Origin: a virus
Virus record (IMG/VR): IMGVR_UViG_3300028862_000012
Span: 62,001-126,000 of that record
Direction: 5' to 3' (one strand)
DNA length: 64,000 bases
A program made the position numbers and the translations under genes. Every line of letters begins with the position of its first letter. The stretch's first letter is position 1. Below, piece after piece: positions 57,272-64,000 of the stretch. The notes under the pieces were generated by a model. It saw only the letters and a program-made list of their open reading frames with translations. It was not told where the DNA came from and made no database searches.

Positions 57272-59191
57272 ATGTTAAAAATAAATTATAATAAAGAATT
57301 AGATGAAGTTTACATACAAGTCTATAATTCGATATATTTTAATGAAATACAGGAAGTATTTCGTCAATATGGTGTAAGTTATGATAAAGAGTTTAAAATA
57401 AATTACTGCAATCCTAAAAACTTTTTGGATATGCGGAAAGCACTTTCTGACATAGAACCATTTAGATTAATGAAAGAAGATGAAGATGCACTTAAAACTT
57501 ATCTAACTAAACCTGCTGATATAAAAGTATACAGAAAAGCATTACATCCTGATAATTGGAAATATAAACCTTTAGATGATTATCAGACTGATGCAGTAAA
57601 GTTTATGGTAACTCATGAGGCAGGTATAATTAACTTACCGTGTGGTAGTGGTAAAACATGGGTGTATGAAACAGGAATAGAAGAATTATTAAATGATAAT
57701 ACTATTGAAAAAATATTGATTATCAGTACTCGATCAAGCTTGTATAATTGGCAACGAGAGATATTAAAGTTTAGTAAAACCTTAAAAGAAACAGATATTC
57801 AAATTGTAGTAAATGAAGATAATCGAAAAGTATTTGAAATCTATGCAGATAAAAAAATACTTATAACTGATTATGATACTTACAAACTTATATCAGAGCA
57901 TTATACTGCTTTGGTAGATACGCCTAAAAAAGAATTAAAAAAGCTAAAAGAAGATAATAGTAAAAAGTTTAAGAAAATACGAATAAGCAAGGATATACGA
58001 AAGACTCGGGTAGACTTGACTCCTTGGAATCCTAACAATAAAGCTTGTATACTGTTAGATTAAATTCATAAAATAAAAAACGACTCTGCACGTTCTGCTC
58101 ATATAAAAGCTATAGCTCCTAGCTTTATTCGGCGTTATGGAGGAAGTGGAACACTACTACCTCGTGACTTCTTAGATAGCTTTAATCCGGCTCATTTTTT
58201 AAGTCCTTCTATTTATTTCAATTATGGAAAAACTAAATGGAAAGAAGATTTTTGCTTATGTGAGAATAAAAACAATAAGTATGCAGTAACTGGCTATGAT
58301 GAAGAAAAATTAGAGATATATAAAAATCGATTTAGTAGGTATGTTTTTTCTAAGACAGAAGAGGAGTGTTTTAAAGGAACTTTGCCAGAATATATTCCTA
58401 AGAAGATTTATATTCCCATGACTGATGAAATGAGAGAATTGTATGATAACATAACAGAACTTAAATTTAGAGAAATTGAAGAAAAAATAGGTTATCTAAA
58501 AGCTCAAAAGTGTATGAACGTATTCCCTTATTTAATACTTATGTTATCAGATGTAAGCTTAATTAAGAATGAAATAATTCAGGATGAGAATACAAAGATA
58601 TTTAAGTCATGGAGTATAAAGCGTAATCCAAAATTTGACATCATGAATTCAATTATTGAAGATCATTTTGAGGACGATGAAGATTGTAAAATAGCTATAG
58701 GCGGGTTTCATCCAAAAGTATTGGATATGATTGGAGATAGTTGTAAGTATAAATATATGGTGTTACATGGAGAAAATACAAAAGGTAGTAATAAAGATAA
58801 AGTGCGCGATGATGCTATAGAAGAGTTTAAACATAATAAAGATATTAAATTGCTCATTTTACAACCACAAATTTTTAGTGAAGCAATAAATATTACAGAA
58901 GCAAACGTACAAATAAATTGGGATTTTTCGTGGGAGTTTGATAAGAACTTTCAATTCAGTCGCCGGTTCTATCGTAAAGGACAAACTAAAAAGACATATC
59001 GATATGATTTAATTATTGATAAATCAGTGGAGATACTTCAGCAGAAAGTTTTGAATGACAGATTTCTATTAAATAATATTACTAATAATTTTGAAATGCT
59101 TTCAATGGAAGAATGGAAAGGATTAAAAAATGGTGATGAAAGTGTTATTGATTTATTAATAGAAAAGGTAAAAGAAAAGCAGGGCTTATGA
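57272..59191 (+). CDS. SNF2/UvsW-type helicase interrupted by an in-frame TAA at Walker B
   Basis: The frame is open from 57272 to 59191 except for one TAA (58061-58063). Domain 1: YQTDAVKFMVTHEAG, Walker A LPCGSGKT (about 122-129), IISTRSSLYNWQREI, ILITDYDTY, then CILLD followed by TAA-IHKIKN where DExHKIKN is expected. Domain 2: IGGFHPKVLD, VLHGENTKGS, SEAINITEANVQINWDFSW and FSRRFYRKGQTKKT (motifs V and VI). Restoring one base (TAA to GAA) would give DEIH and an intact 639-residue helicase. As it stands the first product is 263 residues, and the C-terminal half could restart at 58382 (TTG) or not at all. UvsW-type helicases remodel forks and R-loops. Confidence 0.7.
58061..58063 (+). other. 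TAA codon replacing the Walker B glutamate
   Basis: GAT-TAA-ATT-CAT-AAA in the helicase frame, where DExH-box enzymes read D-E-x-H. A single G-to-T change at 58061 explains it. Confidence 0.8.
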
Positions 59192-59439
59192 GTACAGATT
59201 TTTGTTGTCCTGATTGTAAATGGTGGCCTCCTGATAGTTATTACTATATTAAAGAAAAGCAAGTTATTGAATGTAGTAACAATATAAAACATAATGTATA
59301 TCCAAAGTATTTAGAAATTTATACTGATTGGAAAAATCGTAGATGTTATCGGAAAGTATTTAAATGTGGAAAATGTTTTAAAGAGTTTGAACAAAGTATA
59401 GTAGAGGAAAACATTATTGTAGAGGAAAAAGATGATTAA
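59188..59439 (+). CDS. Small zinc-finger protein
   Basis: An 83-residue protein that overlaps the helicase stop by ATGA and the next methyltransferase by 8 bases. It has CPDC near residue 8, a Cys near 29 and CGKC near 62, so probably one or two zinc ribbons, and a Glu-rich tail. It is coupled to both neighbours and may assist them on DNA. No family name. Confidence 0.5.
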   Translation: MSTDFCCPDCKWWPPDSYYYIKEKQVIECSNNIKHNVYPKYLEIYTDWKNRRCYRKVFKCGKCFKEFEQSIVEENIIVEEKDD

Positions 59440-60199
59440 AAATAATAGTATACACGAAGGTGATTGTTTAGATATATTGCCATTAATTGAAGATAAATCT
59501 ATAGATATGGTTTTGGCAGATTTGCCTTTTGAGACAACTCAGAACTTTTGGGATGTATTAATTGATTTACCTAAACTTTGGATTCAGTATGAACGAGTAA
59601 TAAAAGATAACGGAGCTATACTTTTATTTGCTCAAACACCTTTTGATAAAATACTTGGATGTAGTAACTTAAAATTATTAAAATATGAATGGATATGGGA
59701 AAAAAGCAAAGCTACTGGATTTTTAAATGCTAAAAAGTTTCCATTAAAAGCCCATGAGAATATTTTAGTGTTCTATAAGCATCCTCATATTTATAACCCT
59801 CAAATGACTAAAGGTACACCTTATAATAAAGGATTAATTAAAGCACAAAATGGGAACGGTAGCTATTCAAACTATAATGAAAAGGTAGGGAAGAATGATA
59901 CAGGAGATAGATTACCTCGCGATGTTATTTATTTTAAGACAGCAGAAACAGAGGGTAAACAGACTCATAGTACTCAAAAGCCTGTAGCTTTATTAGAGTA
60001 TTTTATAAAGACTTATACTAACGAAAACATGCTAGTATTAGATAATTGCGCCGGAAGTTTTAGTACAGGGGTAGCTTGTTGTAATACAAATAGAAATTAT
60101 ATCTTGATTGAAAAAGATCATGATATTTTTTGTAAAGGGAAAGCTCGATTAGAAAAAGTGTTGGAAGATAAGCAAAATAGCTTATTAACTATTTTATAA
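59432..60199 (+). CDS. DNA methyltransferase, beta-class (N4/N6 type)
   Basis: A 255-residue protein with permuted methyltransferase order: catalytic motif IV first (MVLADLPFETTQNFW, near 27-41, DLPF for DPPY), the target region in the middle, then STQKPVALLEYFIKTYT and VLDNCAGSFSTGVACCNTNR (motif I region, near 211-230). The FxGxG is written NCAGS here. It methylates adenine or cytosine N4 at an unknown site. No restriction enzyme gene is next to it, so it is probably protective. Confidence 0.75.
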   Translation: MIKNNSIHEGDCLDILPLIEDKSIDMVLADLPFETTQNFWDVLIDLPKLWIQYERVIKDNGAILLFAQTPFDKILGCSNLKLLKYEWIWEKSKATGFLNAKKFPLKAHENILVFYKHPHIYNPQMTKGTPYNKGLIKAQNGNGSYSNYNEKVGKNDTGDRLPRDVIYFKTAETEGKQTHSTQKPVALLEYFIKTYTNENMLVLDNCAGSFSTGVACCNTNRNYILIEKDHDIFCKGKARLEKVLEDKQNSLLTIL

Positions 60200-60209
60200 G
60201 GAAAAAATA

Positions 60210-60908
60210 ATGTGTTATATGGGTGGAAAAAATAGAATTAGAAAACAAATATCAGTGTTTCTTGAAAGCGTAAGAAAACCAGAACAAACATATTTTGAGC
60301 CGTTTGTTGGCGGTGCGTGGGTTTTGCAGGAAATGAGTGGGAAGCGTATTGCAAGTGATGGAAATAATGCGTTAATAACTATGTATAAGGCTTTACAATC
60401 AGGATGGATACCTCCTGATGAAATAACTTTAGAACAATATAACTATTATAAAAAAATAAAAAATGAACAAGATCCTATGACTGCTTTTGTTGGTTTTGGA
60501 TGTAGTCATAGTGGAAAATGGTTTAATGGATTTGCACATAGTAATACTAGAAATTATTGTTATAATGCAAAAAATAGTTTATTGAAACAATTAGAATATA
60601 TTAAAGATGTAGAGTTTATATACGGAGATTTTAAAGATCATGAACCAAGGGACTGTTTAATTTATTGTGATCCGCCTTACAAAGATACTACAAGCTATGG
60701 TTATTTTAAATCATTTAATTATGAATTATATTATGAGACTATTAAATTATGGAGCTATAATAATACTGTAATTGTTTCTGAATATAATATGCCAGAAGAT
60801 TTTGAGTGTGTTTTAGAAATAAATACTAAAACAGACATGAGAACAAAAAACTTAGTAGAACAATCTAGAGTTGAAAAATTATTTAGATATAAAAGAGGTA
60901 TTAAATGA
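60210..60908 (+). CDS. Dam-type DNA adenine methylase (alpha class, D12)
   Basis: A 232-residue protein with MGGKNRIRKQI (4-14), YFEPFVGGAWVLQEM (SAM motif, about 29-43) and CLIYCDPPYKDTTSYGYF (DPPY near 158), the D12-class plan of T4 Dam. It likely methylates a short palindrome. AAGGAAAAAA ribosome-binding site. Two methyltransferases of different classes in a row suggest defence against more than one host nuclease. Confidence 0.8.
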   Translation: MCYMGGKNRIRKQISVFLESVRKPEQTYFEPFVGGAWVLQEMSGKRIASDGNNALITMYKALQSGWIPPDEITLEQYNYYKKIKNEQDPMTAFVGFGCSHSGKWFNGFAHSNTRNYCYNAKNSLLKQLEYIKDVEFIYGDFKDHEPRDCLIYCDPPYKDTTSYGYFKSFNYELYYETIKLWSYNNTVIVSEYNMPEDFECVLEINTKTDMRTKNLVEQSRVEKLFRYKRGIK

Positions 60909-61252
60909 GTTTTACAGTAAATGGAATTGGTGCAATTATTATATTAGTTGCCTTAGGTATAGATATTTGCTATAATATCTATAAGTTTATTAATTGGATA
61001 ATTACGCAAAGTAAGTCATTGAATGATGATCCTTTATTTAGAGCTAATGTAGACTATGTTAATAAAATACGTGACTATATAAAGCATGAAGATGCTATCA
61101 TTGATATAGTGAGTTTTACTACTCAAGCTATTCCTTTATATGAAAAAGATTATCCAGAGTTAGTACAAGATAATTTAAGAATGCAAAGAATAAAAGAAAA
61201 CTTATATACACTTTCTGAAATAATAATGAGGGATAATACTGTATGCTTATAG
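60905..61252 (+). CDS. Single-membrane-segment protein
   Basis: A 115-residue protein with one N-terminal hydrophobic segment (about 8-24: IGAIIILVALGIDICYN) and a helical charged rest. ATGA overlap with the methylase gene and a 10-base overlap with the next gene. Unknown role; possibly a host-membrane modifier. Confidence 0.45.
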   Translation: MSFTVNGIGAIIILVALGIDICYNIYKFINWIITQSKSLNDDPLFRANVDYVNKIRDYIKHEDAIIDIVSFTTQAIPLYEKDYPELVQDNLRMQRIKENLYTLSEIIMRDNTVCL

Positions 61253-61548
61253 AAATAAAAGACTTTTGGTATGTAGAGACTTCTACTGTAGACGGAATTC
61301 GATTAGATGTTCGTGGATGGTGGCGTAATAAATATCCGGTAATTATTATAGAACGATTCAAAGCAAAGAATATTATTCTATCTGATTTTGATAATAGTGA
61401 AGCACTTCAAAAAGAGTTTGAGCGATTAGTAAAGCTGTTTAATGAATGGGAAGTGTTTTTAAATAAGCATCATGATATAAATAAAACAATTAGACAGGTA
61501 AATAAAGTTACTACTAAGCAAGTTAGTAATAAGGAAAGTAAAATATAA
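61243..61548 (+). CDS. Unknown 101-residue protein
   Basis: Begins inside the end of the preceding gene. Strand-rich first half (DFWYVETSTVDGIRLDVRGW) and a helical, Lys-rich second half. No motif recognised. It is the last gene of the long plus-strand run and ends at the inverted repeat 61550-61587. Confidence 0.45.
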   Translation: MLIEIKDFWYVETSTVDGIRLDVRGWWRNKYPVIIIERFKAKNIILSDFDNSEALQKEFERLVKLFNEWEVFLNKHHDINKTIRQVNKVTTKQVSNKESKI

Positions 61549-61549
61549 A

Positions 61550-61587
61550 AGTAGCTACTGAAACATTTAAACTTTTCAGTAGCTACT
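61550..61587. terminator. Perfect 14-base inverted repeat between convergent genes
   Basis: AGTAGCTACTGAAA / TTTCAGTAGCTACT with a 10-base loop, between the end of the plus-strand run and the end of hsp20. Probably a two-way terminator, though T runs are short. Confidence 0.7.
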
Positions 61588-61593
61588 AATTAA

Positions 61594-61956
61594 TTACTGA
61601 ATATCTACAGTAACTTCAGCTTTCTTTTCTTCTTCACTCAGGGGTACAAACAGAGTAAGTATACCTGCATCAAGCTTAGTAGTAAGCTTTGTAATATCAT
61701 ACTTTTCACTGATGGAACCTTTACGAGTAACATCCTTAATTGAAACAGTAATAATATTCTTTTTATACGTTACTTTAATGTCTTCTTTCTTCTTGCGCGG
61801 AACCTCAAATTCAATAGTAAGTCCCTCAGTATCTTCCTTAATTGTCATAGGATACTTTTCTTTAGTTTCAAAATGGGTAATTTCATAATTACCAAGCGAA
61901 TCAACTAAATAAGAAAAAAGGTCATCAAAATCAGAAACTCCAGTAAATCTGTTCAT
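61594..61956 (-). CDS. Small heat-shock protein (Hsp20 / alpha-crystallin)
   Basis: A 120-residue protein. The ATG at 61956 has GGAG 6 bases upstream; the frame could be read from a TTG at 61968 but that lies in the ribosome-binding site. The alpha-crystallin domain is clear: GLTIEFEVPRKKKEDIKVTY, NIITVSI, and the GILTLFVPLSEEEK ending with the G-x-L motif. The N-terminal arm is short. Phage Hsp20 proteins prevent aggregation during infection. The only minus-strand gene in this half of the window, with a sigma-54-type promoter. Confidence 0.85.
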   Translation of the reverse strand: MNRFTGVSDFDDLFSYLVDSLGNYEITHFETKEKYPMTIKEDTEGLTIEFEVPRKKKEDIKVTYKKNIITVSIKDVTRKGSISEKYDITKLTTKLDAGILTLFVPLSEEEKKAEVTVDIQ

Positions 61957-62010
61957 ACATAGCTCCAAAAAATATTAAATTATGTCTACATACATAGACA
62001 CTAATATACA

Positions 62011-62027
62011 AGCAATAATCGTGCCAA
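62011..62027 (-). promoter_or_regulatory. Sigma-54-type promoter of hsp20
   Basis: On the minus strand it reads TTGGCACGATTATTGCT: TGGCAC, five bases, TTGCT, the full -24/-12 consensus. A start about 12 bases on (near 62000) leaves a leader of about 43 bases to the hsp20 ATG. Confidence 0.7.
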
Positions 62028-62077
62028 CTTTACAATAGTATAATTATATTAAAATATGTATATATAATAGAAGAAAC

Positions 62078-62225
62078 TTGACAAAAAGTATAGTATTTCA
62101 TGTGCTTTTTATTAGATAAAAATTTATATACTATATTTTGACACACTATGACTAAAAGATGCGTTATTTTGACACATCTATTTTATACTATTTATGTTGA
62201 CAACAGAGTAAATCAGTGATAAAGT
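62078..62225 (+). promoter_or_regulatory. Four tandem TTGACA boxes (early promoter cluster)
   Basis: TTGACA at 62078, 62138, 62169 and 62197. The copies at 62138 and 62169 lie in the direct repeat ATTTTGACACA. The best -10 partners are TATGTT (62193, for the third) and TAAAGT (62220, for the fourth). The first two lack a good -10 and may be repeats for a regulator. Confidence 0.55.
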
Positions 62226-62231
62226 TTAGTA

Positions 62232-62489
62232 ATGACTATTTTAATTACTACTTTTACTATTCGGAAAAAAGTATACGAAGTATATACAGGTGACTATATC
62301 CTGTTTAATGGTGCTTGTTATCAATTCTGTACAGGCAATAAACGAGCGTTAGGTTTTGAAGGATATCATAGTTACTATTCTATACCTTTAACAGCAAAAG
62401 TATTAAAATCTATTGACTTAAACTTATTACAGAAAGTTGAAATAGGACATAAAGAAGATAGATCATTACTTACTTATTATTATTTTTAG
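62232..62489 (+). CDS. Unknown small early protein
   Basis: An 85-residue protein downstream of the TTGACA cluster, strand-rich, with VYTGDYILFNGACYQFCTG and PLTAKVLKSIDL. No ribosome-binding site stands out (AAAGTTTAGTA). Unknown; small proteins in this position of phage genomes are often host-takeover factors, but nothing here shows it. Confidence 0.45.
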   Translation: MTILITTFTIRKKVYEVYTGDYILFNGACYQFCTGNKRALGFEGYHSYYSIPLTAKVLKSIDLNLLQKVEIGHKEDRSLLTYYYF

Positions 62490-62515
62490 GAAATAGCTAT
62501 GAATGGAGAAATAAT

Positions 62516-63265
62516 ATGGTTATTATAATGTATGGACTTCCTGCCAGTGGTAAAACCACTATGGCTATGAAACTATTTGAAGAGTACTTCAATGAAAATG
62601 AAAAGAAATATGGGGATGATAAACAAAAAGTTGTCTATCTAAATGTAGATAAGCAGGATAAAAAAACCATTAGTAATACAACTAATTATGGCAGAAATGC
62701 TCGTACTATAGACATACTTATTGTAGATGGTTTTTTTAAATCAACTATTAATATAGCTGAAAAAGTATGGGATACAGGTAAGTATTTAAGTTTTGATATT
62801 AGAAATATTATCATAATTGAGTTTGATCAGAATATACAGGCTTGCTTATCAAATGATAAAAAGCGCAATAGAGACAATAAAGCCACTAATTCAATTACTG
62901 AAGGTATTGAACCTTTTAATATGGAAACTTTTAAAAGTACTTTCTTCAAAGATAGAATGTATTATTTGAAAGATGCACAGATCGAAGTTAAAAAACAAGA
63001 GGTAGTTAACTATGCTGATGTAGATATCTGTACTATATATTCTGACTGGAAGTATGGAAATGCTATAACAGACGATTTTGATGAACTTGATGAATGGCTT
63101 GAGAAAAACTATCCTACTCTTACTTTTTTGCAGTACAAGAAAATTTGCAAATTAATTCATACAGAAGAAGATTTTACTTCTGATTATTATGATGAGCATG
63201 ATACCCGTTCTATTCAGCGCAGTATAAAAATTTCTGATATATTGGAGATATTAAGTGGCTGTTAA
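62516..63265 (+). CDS. P-loop kinase-like protein
   Basis: A 249-residue protein with a Walker A GLPASGKTT at residues 7-15 and a VYLNVDKQD segment, similar to the AAA/zeta-toxin/polynucleotide-kinase type of small P-loop enzymes in phages; DKKRNRDNKATNSI (about 123-136) may be the lid arginines. The C-terminal third is acidic. GGAGAAATA ribosome-binding site. Substrate unknown. Confidence 0.55.
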   Translation: MVIIMYGLPASGKTTMAMKLFEEYFNENEKKYGDDKQKVVYLNVDKQDKKTISNTTNYGRNARTIDILIVDGFFKSTINIAEKVWDTGKYLSFDIRNIIIIEFDQNIQACLSNDKKRNRDNKATNSITEGIEPFNMETFKSTFFKDRMYYLKDAQIEVKKQEVVNYADVDICTIYSDWKYGNAITDDFDELDEWLEKNYPTLTFLQYKKICKLIHTEEDFTSDYYDEHDTRSIQRSIKISDILEILSGC

Positions 63266-63731
63266 ATCATGTTATAACTATGGCTATATTGATGAAAAAG
63301 ATTGTTATCATGTTTGTGGACATACTGTTAAGGGATACATAACTTACAGTCATGATCTTTTAATAAAGTCTCGACGAGTTCGTGGTATAAAGAATTCTGA
63401 GAGCGTAAATATTTTAGATCATAAATATATTGGTAAATCTTTTATTGATAGTGATAATAAAAAGAAAACAATAAAAGAAGTTTGGAAACACTTTGGATTT
63501 GGTGTTTACTATGTTGCTTTGTATGAAGATGAATTTAATTCACATGGAACCTTTGTATTGGAAAGTGAAGGAAATGCAATAGAAAAGTTATTTGATAATG
63601 GGCGCGGAAAGTATTATGAATTTAGAAGTAAAAGTAGTTTAAGTAACTTTGCTAATGTAGTGACAAGCTGGTATAAAGAAAACTTATATCAGCTTCCAAA
63701 AGATTTCAATGGAAAGATAAAAAGGATATAA
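63255..63731 (+). CDS. Unknown 158-residue protein, GTG start
   Basis: A GTG at 63255 with GGAG 7 bases upstream overlaps the end of the kinase-like gene. An N-terminal segment with Cys and His (CYNYGYIDEKDCYHVCGH) might bind metal. The rest is alpha/beta. No family recognised. Confidence 0.45.
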   Translation: MAVKSCYNYGYIDEKDCYHVCGHTVKGYITYSHDLLIKSRRVRGIKNSESVNILDHKYIGKSFIDSDNKKKTIKEVWKHFGFGVYYVALYEDEFNSHGTFVLESEGNAIEKLFDNGRGKYYEFRSKSSLSNFANVVTSWYKENLYQLPKDFNGKIKRI

Positions 63732-63732
63732 T

Positions 63733-63978
63733 ATGTGGACAAAAGATAAGCCTATTGAATCTGGATTTTATTGGTTTTATGGTGATGTTTTTTGGGATCA
63801 ATTGCCTCATGATGAAGGTAGAAATCCATTTGAACCTAAGCTGGAATTAGTTCAGTTTAAAGTTATAAGAAATAATGATATATTATACATTTCCCACAAT
63901 ACTTTTTGTTATAATATGAAAGGTGTTTGGTGGGACGAAAAAATACAAGAACCAGAATTGCCAACAGGTATAATATGA
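63733..63978 (+). CDS. Unknown 81-residue Trp-rich protein
   Basis: A short protein beginning MWTKDKPIESGFYWFYGD, a pattern like the WxxxxPxxxGxYWxx motif of small phage proteins of the same size. One base after the previous stop; it overlaps the next start by ATGA. Function unknown. Confidence 0.5.
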   Translation: MWTKDKPIESGFYWFYGDVFWDQLPHDEGRNPFEPKLELVQFKVIRNNDILYISHNTFCYNMKGVWWDEKIQEPELPTGII

Positions 63979-64000
63979 GTTTACAAAACTATAGTAACTG
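63975..64000 (+). CDS. Start of a gene cut by the right window edge
   Basis: An ATG at 63975 overlaps the previous stop (ATGA). Only MSLQNYSN is visible. Called because the operon style throughout this phage uses such overlaps. Confidence 0.4.

Larger units (their letters stand above)
61969..62231. promoter_or_regulatory. 263-base intergenic control region
   Basis: Divergent region between hsp20 (minus) and the 62232 gene (plus). It holds the sigma-54 site for hsp20, four TTGACA boxes facing right, a GTCTA/TAGAC hairpin near 61984-61999 and no credible gene. Confidence 0.7.

Noticed and set aside
58061-58063. Alternative genetic code reading TAA as an amino acid
   Set aside because: TAA ends most genes in the window, for example the clamp, SbcC-like and capsid genes, so general TAA recoding cannot hold. 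The event is local.
60440-60452. Copy of the 13-base promoter element (TAACTATTATAAA)
   Set aside because: It lies in the middle of the Dam gene, encodes conserved residues (QYNYYKK) and is more than 450 bases from the next start. The 7-base core also turns up by chance inside other genes (for example 2325, 29322), so I kept only gene-proximal copies.
1-64000. tRNA genes
   Set aside because: I looked in the gaps and saw no convincing cloverleaf with a T-loop GTTCRANNC. A tRNAscan-SE run would be decisive.

Overview
The whole window is bacteriophage DNA: strongly AT-rich, tightly packed genes, few gaps, and a complete contractile-tail parts list, so a large T4-like myovirus. The host cannot be named from the sequence. 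Anaerobic ribonucleotide reductase genes (nrdD/nrdG) suggest a host that grows without oxygen. A signal-peptide protein ending in four beta-strands suggests an outer membrane. The putative early promoters are of the ordinary TTGACA/TATAAT bacterial type.

Layout. Positions 1-14779 (minus strand) carry fibre, baseplate, hub/spike, tape-measure and assembly genes, plus a 740-residue protein (11642-13864) that looks like a very divergent right-hand polymerase. From 14834 transcription turns to the plus strand. 14834-27956 holds a lysozyme-like endolysin, beta-type sliding clamp, metallophosphoesterase, adenine methyltransferase, QueC, deoxynucleotidase, dNMP kinase, SbcC/gp46-type ATPase and a gp32-like ssDNA-binding protein. 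28052-46523 is the head region: portal, fused protease-scaffold, possible decoration protein, major capsid protein, a Dps-like protein, neck candidates and many small probable virion proteins. It is invaded by two homing-endonuclease-type genes, one of which also carries a DNA methyltransferase domain. 47222-50126 is nrdH-nrdG-nrdD, with an intein in NrdD. 50231-55100 holds a membrane-spanning pair, a tail terminator candidate, the sheath and two tube-type proteins. 55153-61548 holds dUTPase, 5'-3' exonuclease, a class 3 lipase-like protein, an interrupted SNF2/UvsW-type helicase and two more methyltransferases. An Hsp20 gene points back on the minus strand (61594-61956), then early-looking small genes continue to the right edge. 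Terminase and replicative DNA polymerase are not in the window.

Regulation. Two promoter classes can be read. DNA-metabolism genes and both homing-type genes have TTGACA-N17-TATAAT-type promoters. Structural genes and some others have a 13-base element, TAACTAT plus six looser bases, found at 22 gene-proximal sites on both strands. The base right after the 13-mer is A or G in 21 of the 22 and never T, which fits a start site there. In that register TAACTAT falls where T4 late promoters carry TATAAATA, and in four cases the next bases are the ATG, implying leaderless mRNAs. Several of these elements lie inside the arm of a terminator-like hairpin. The hsp20 gene has a full-consensus sigma-54 promoter.

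Most worth following up: the polymerase candidate and the promoter family; the endonuclease-methyltransferase fusion; the TAA codon at the Walker B glutamate of the helicase; the NrdD intein; the inner/outer membrane coiled-coil pair; and the internal start in the protease-scaffold gene.
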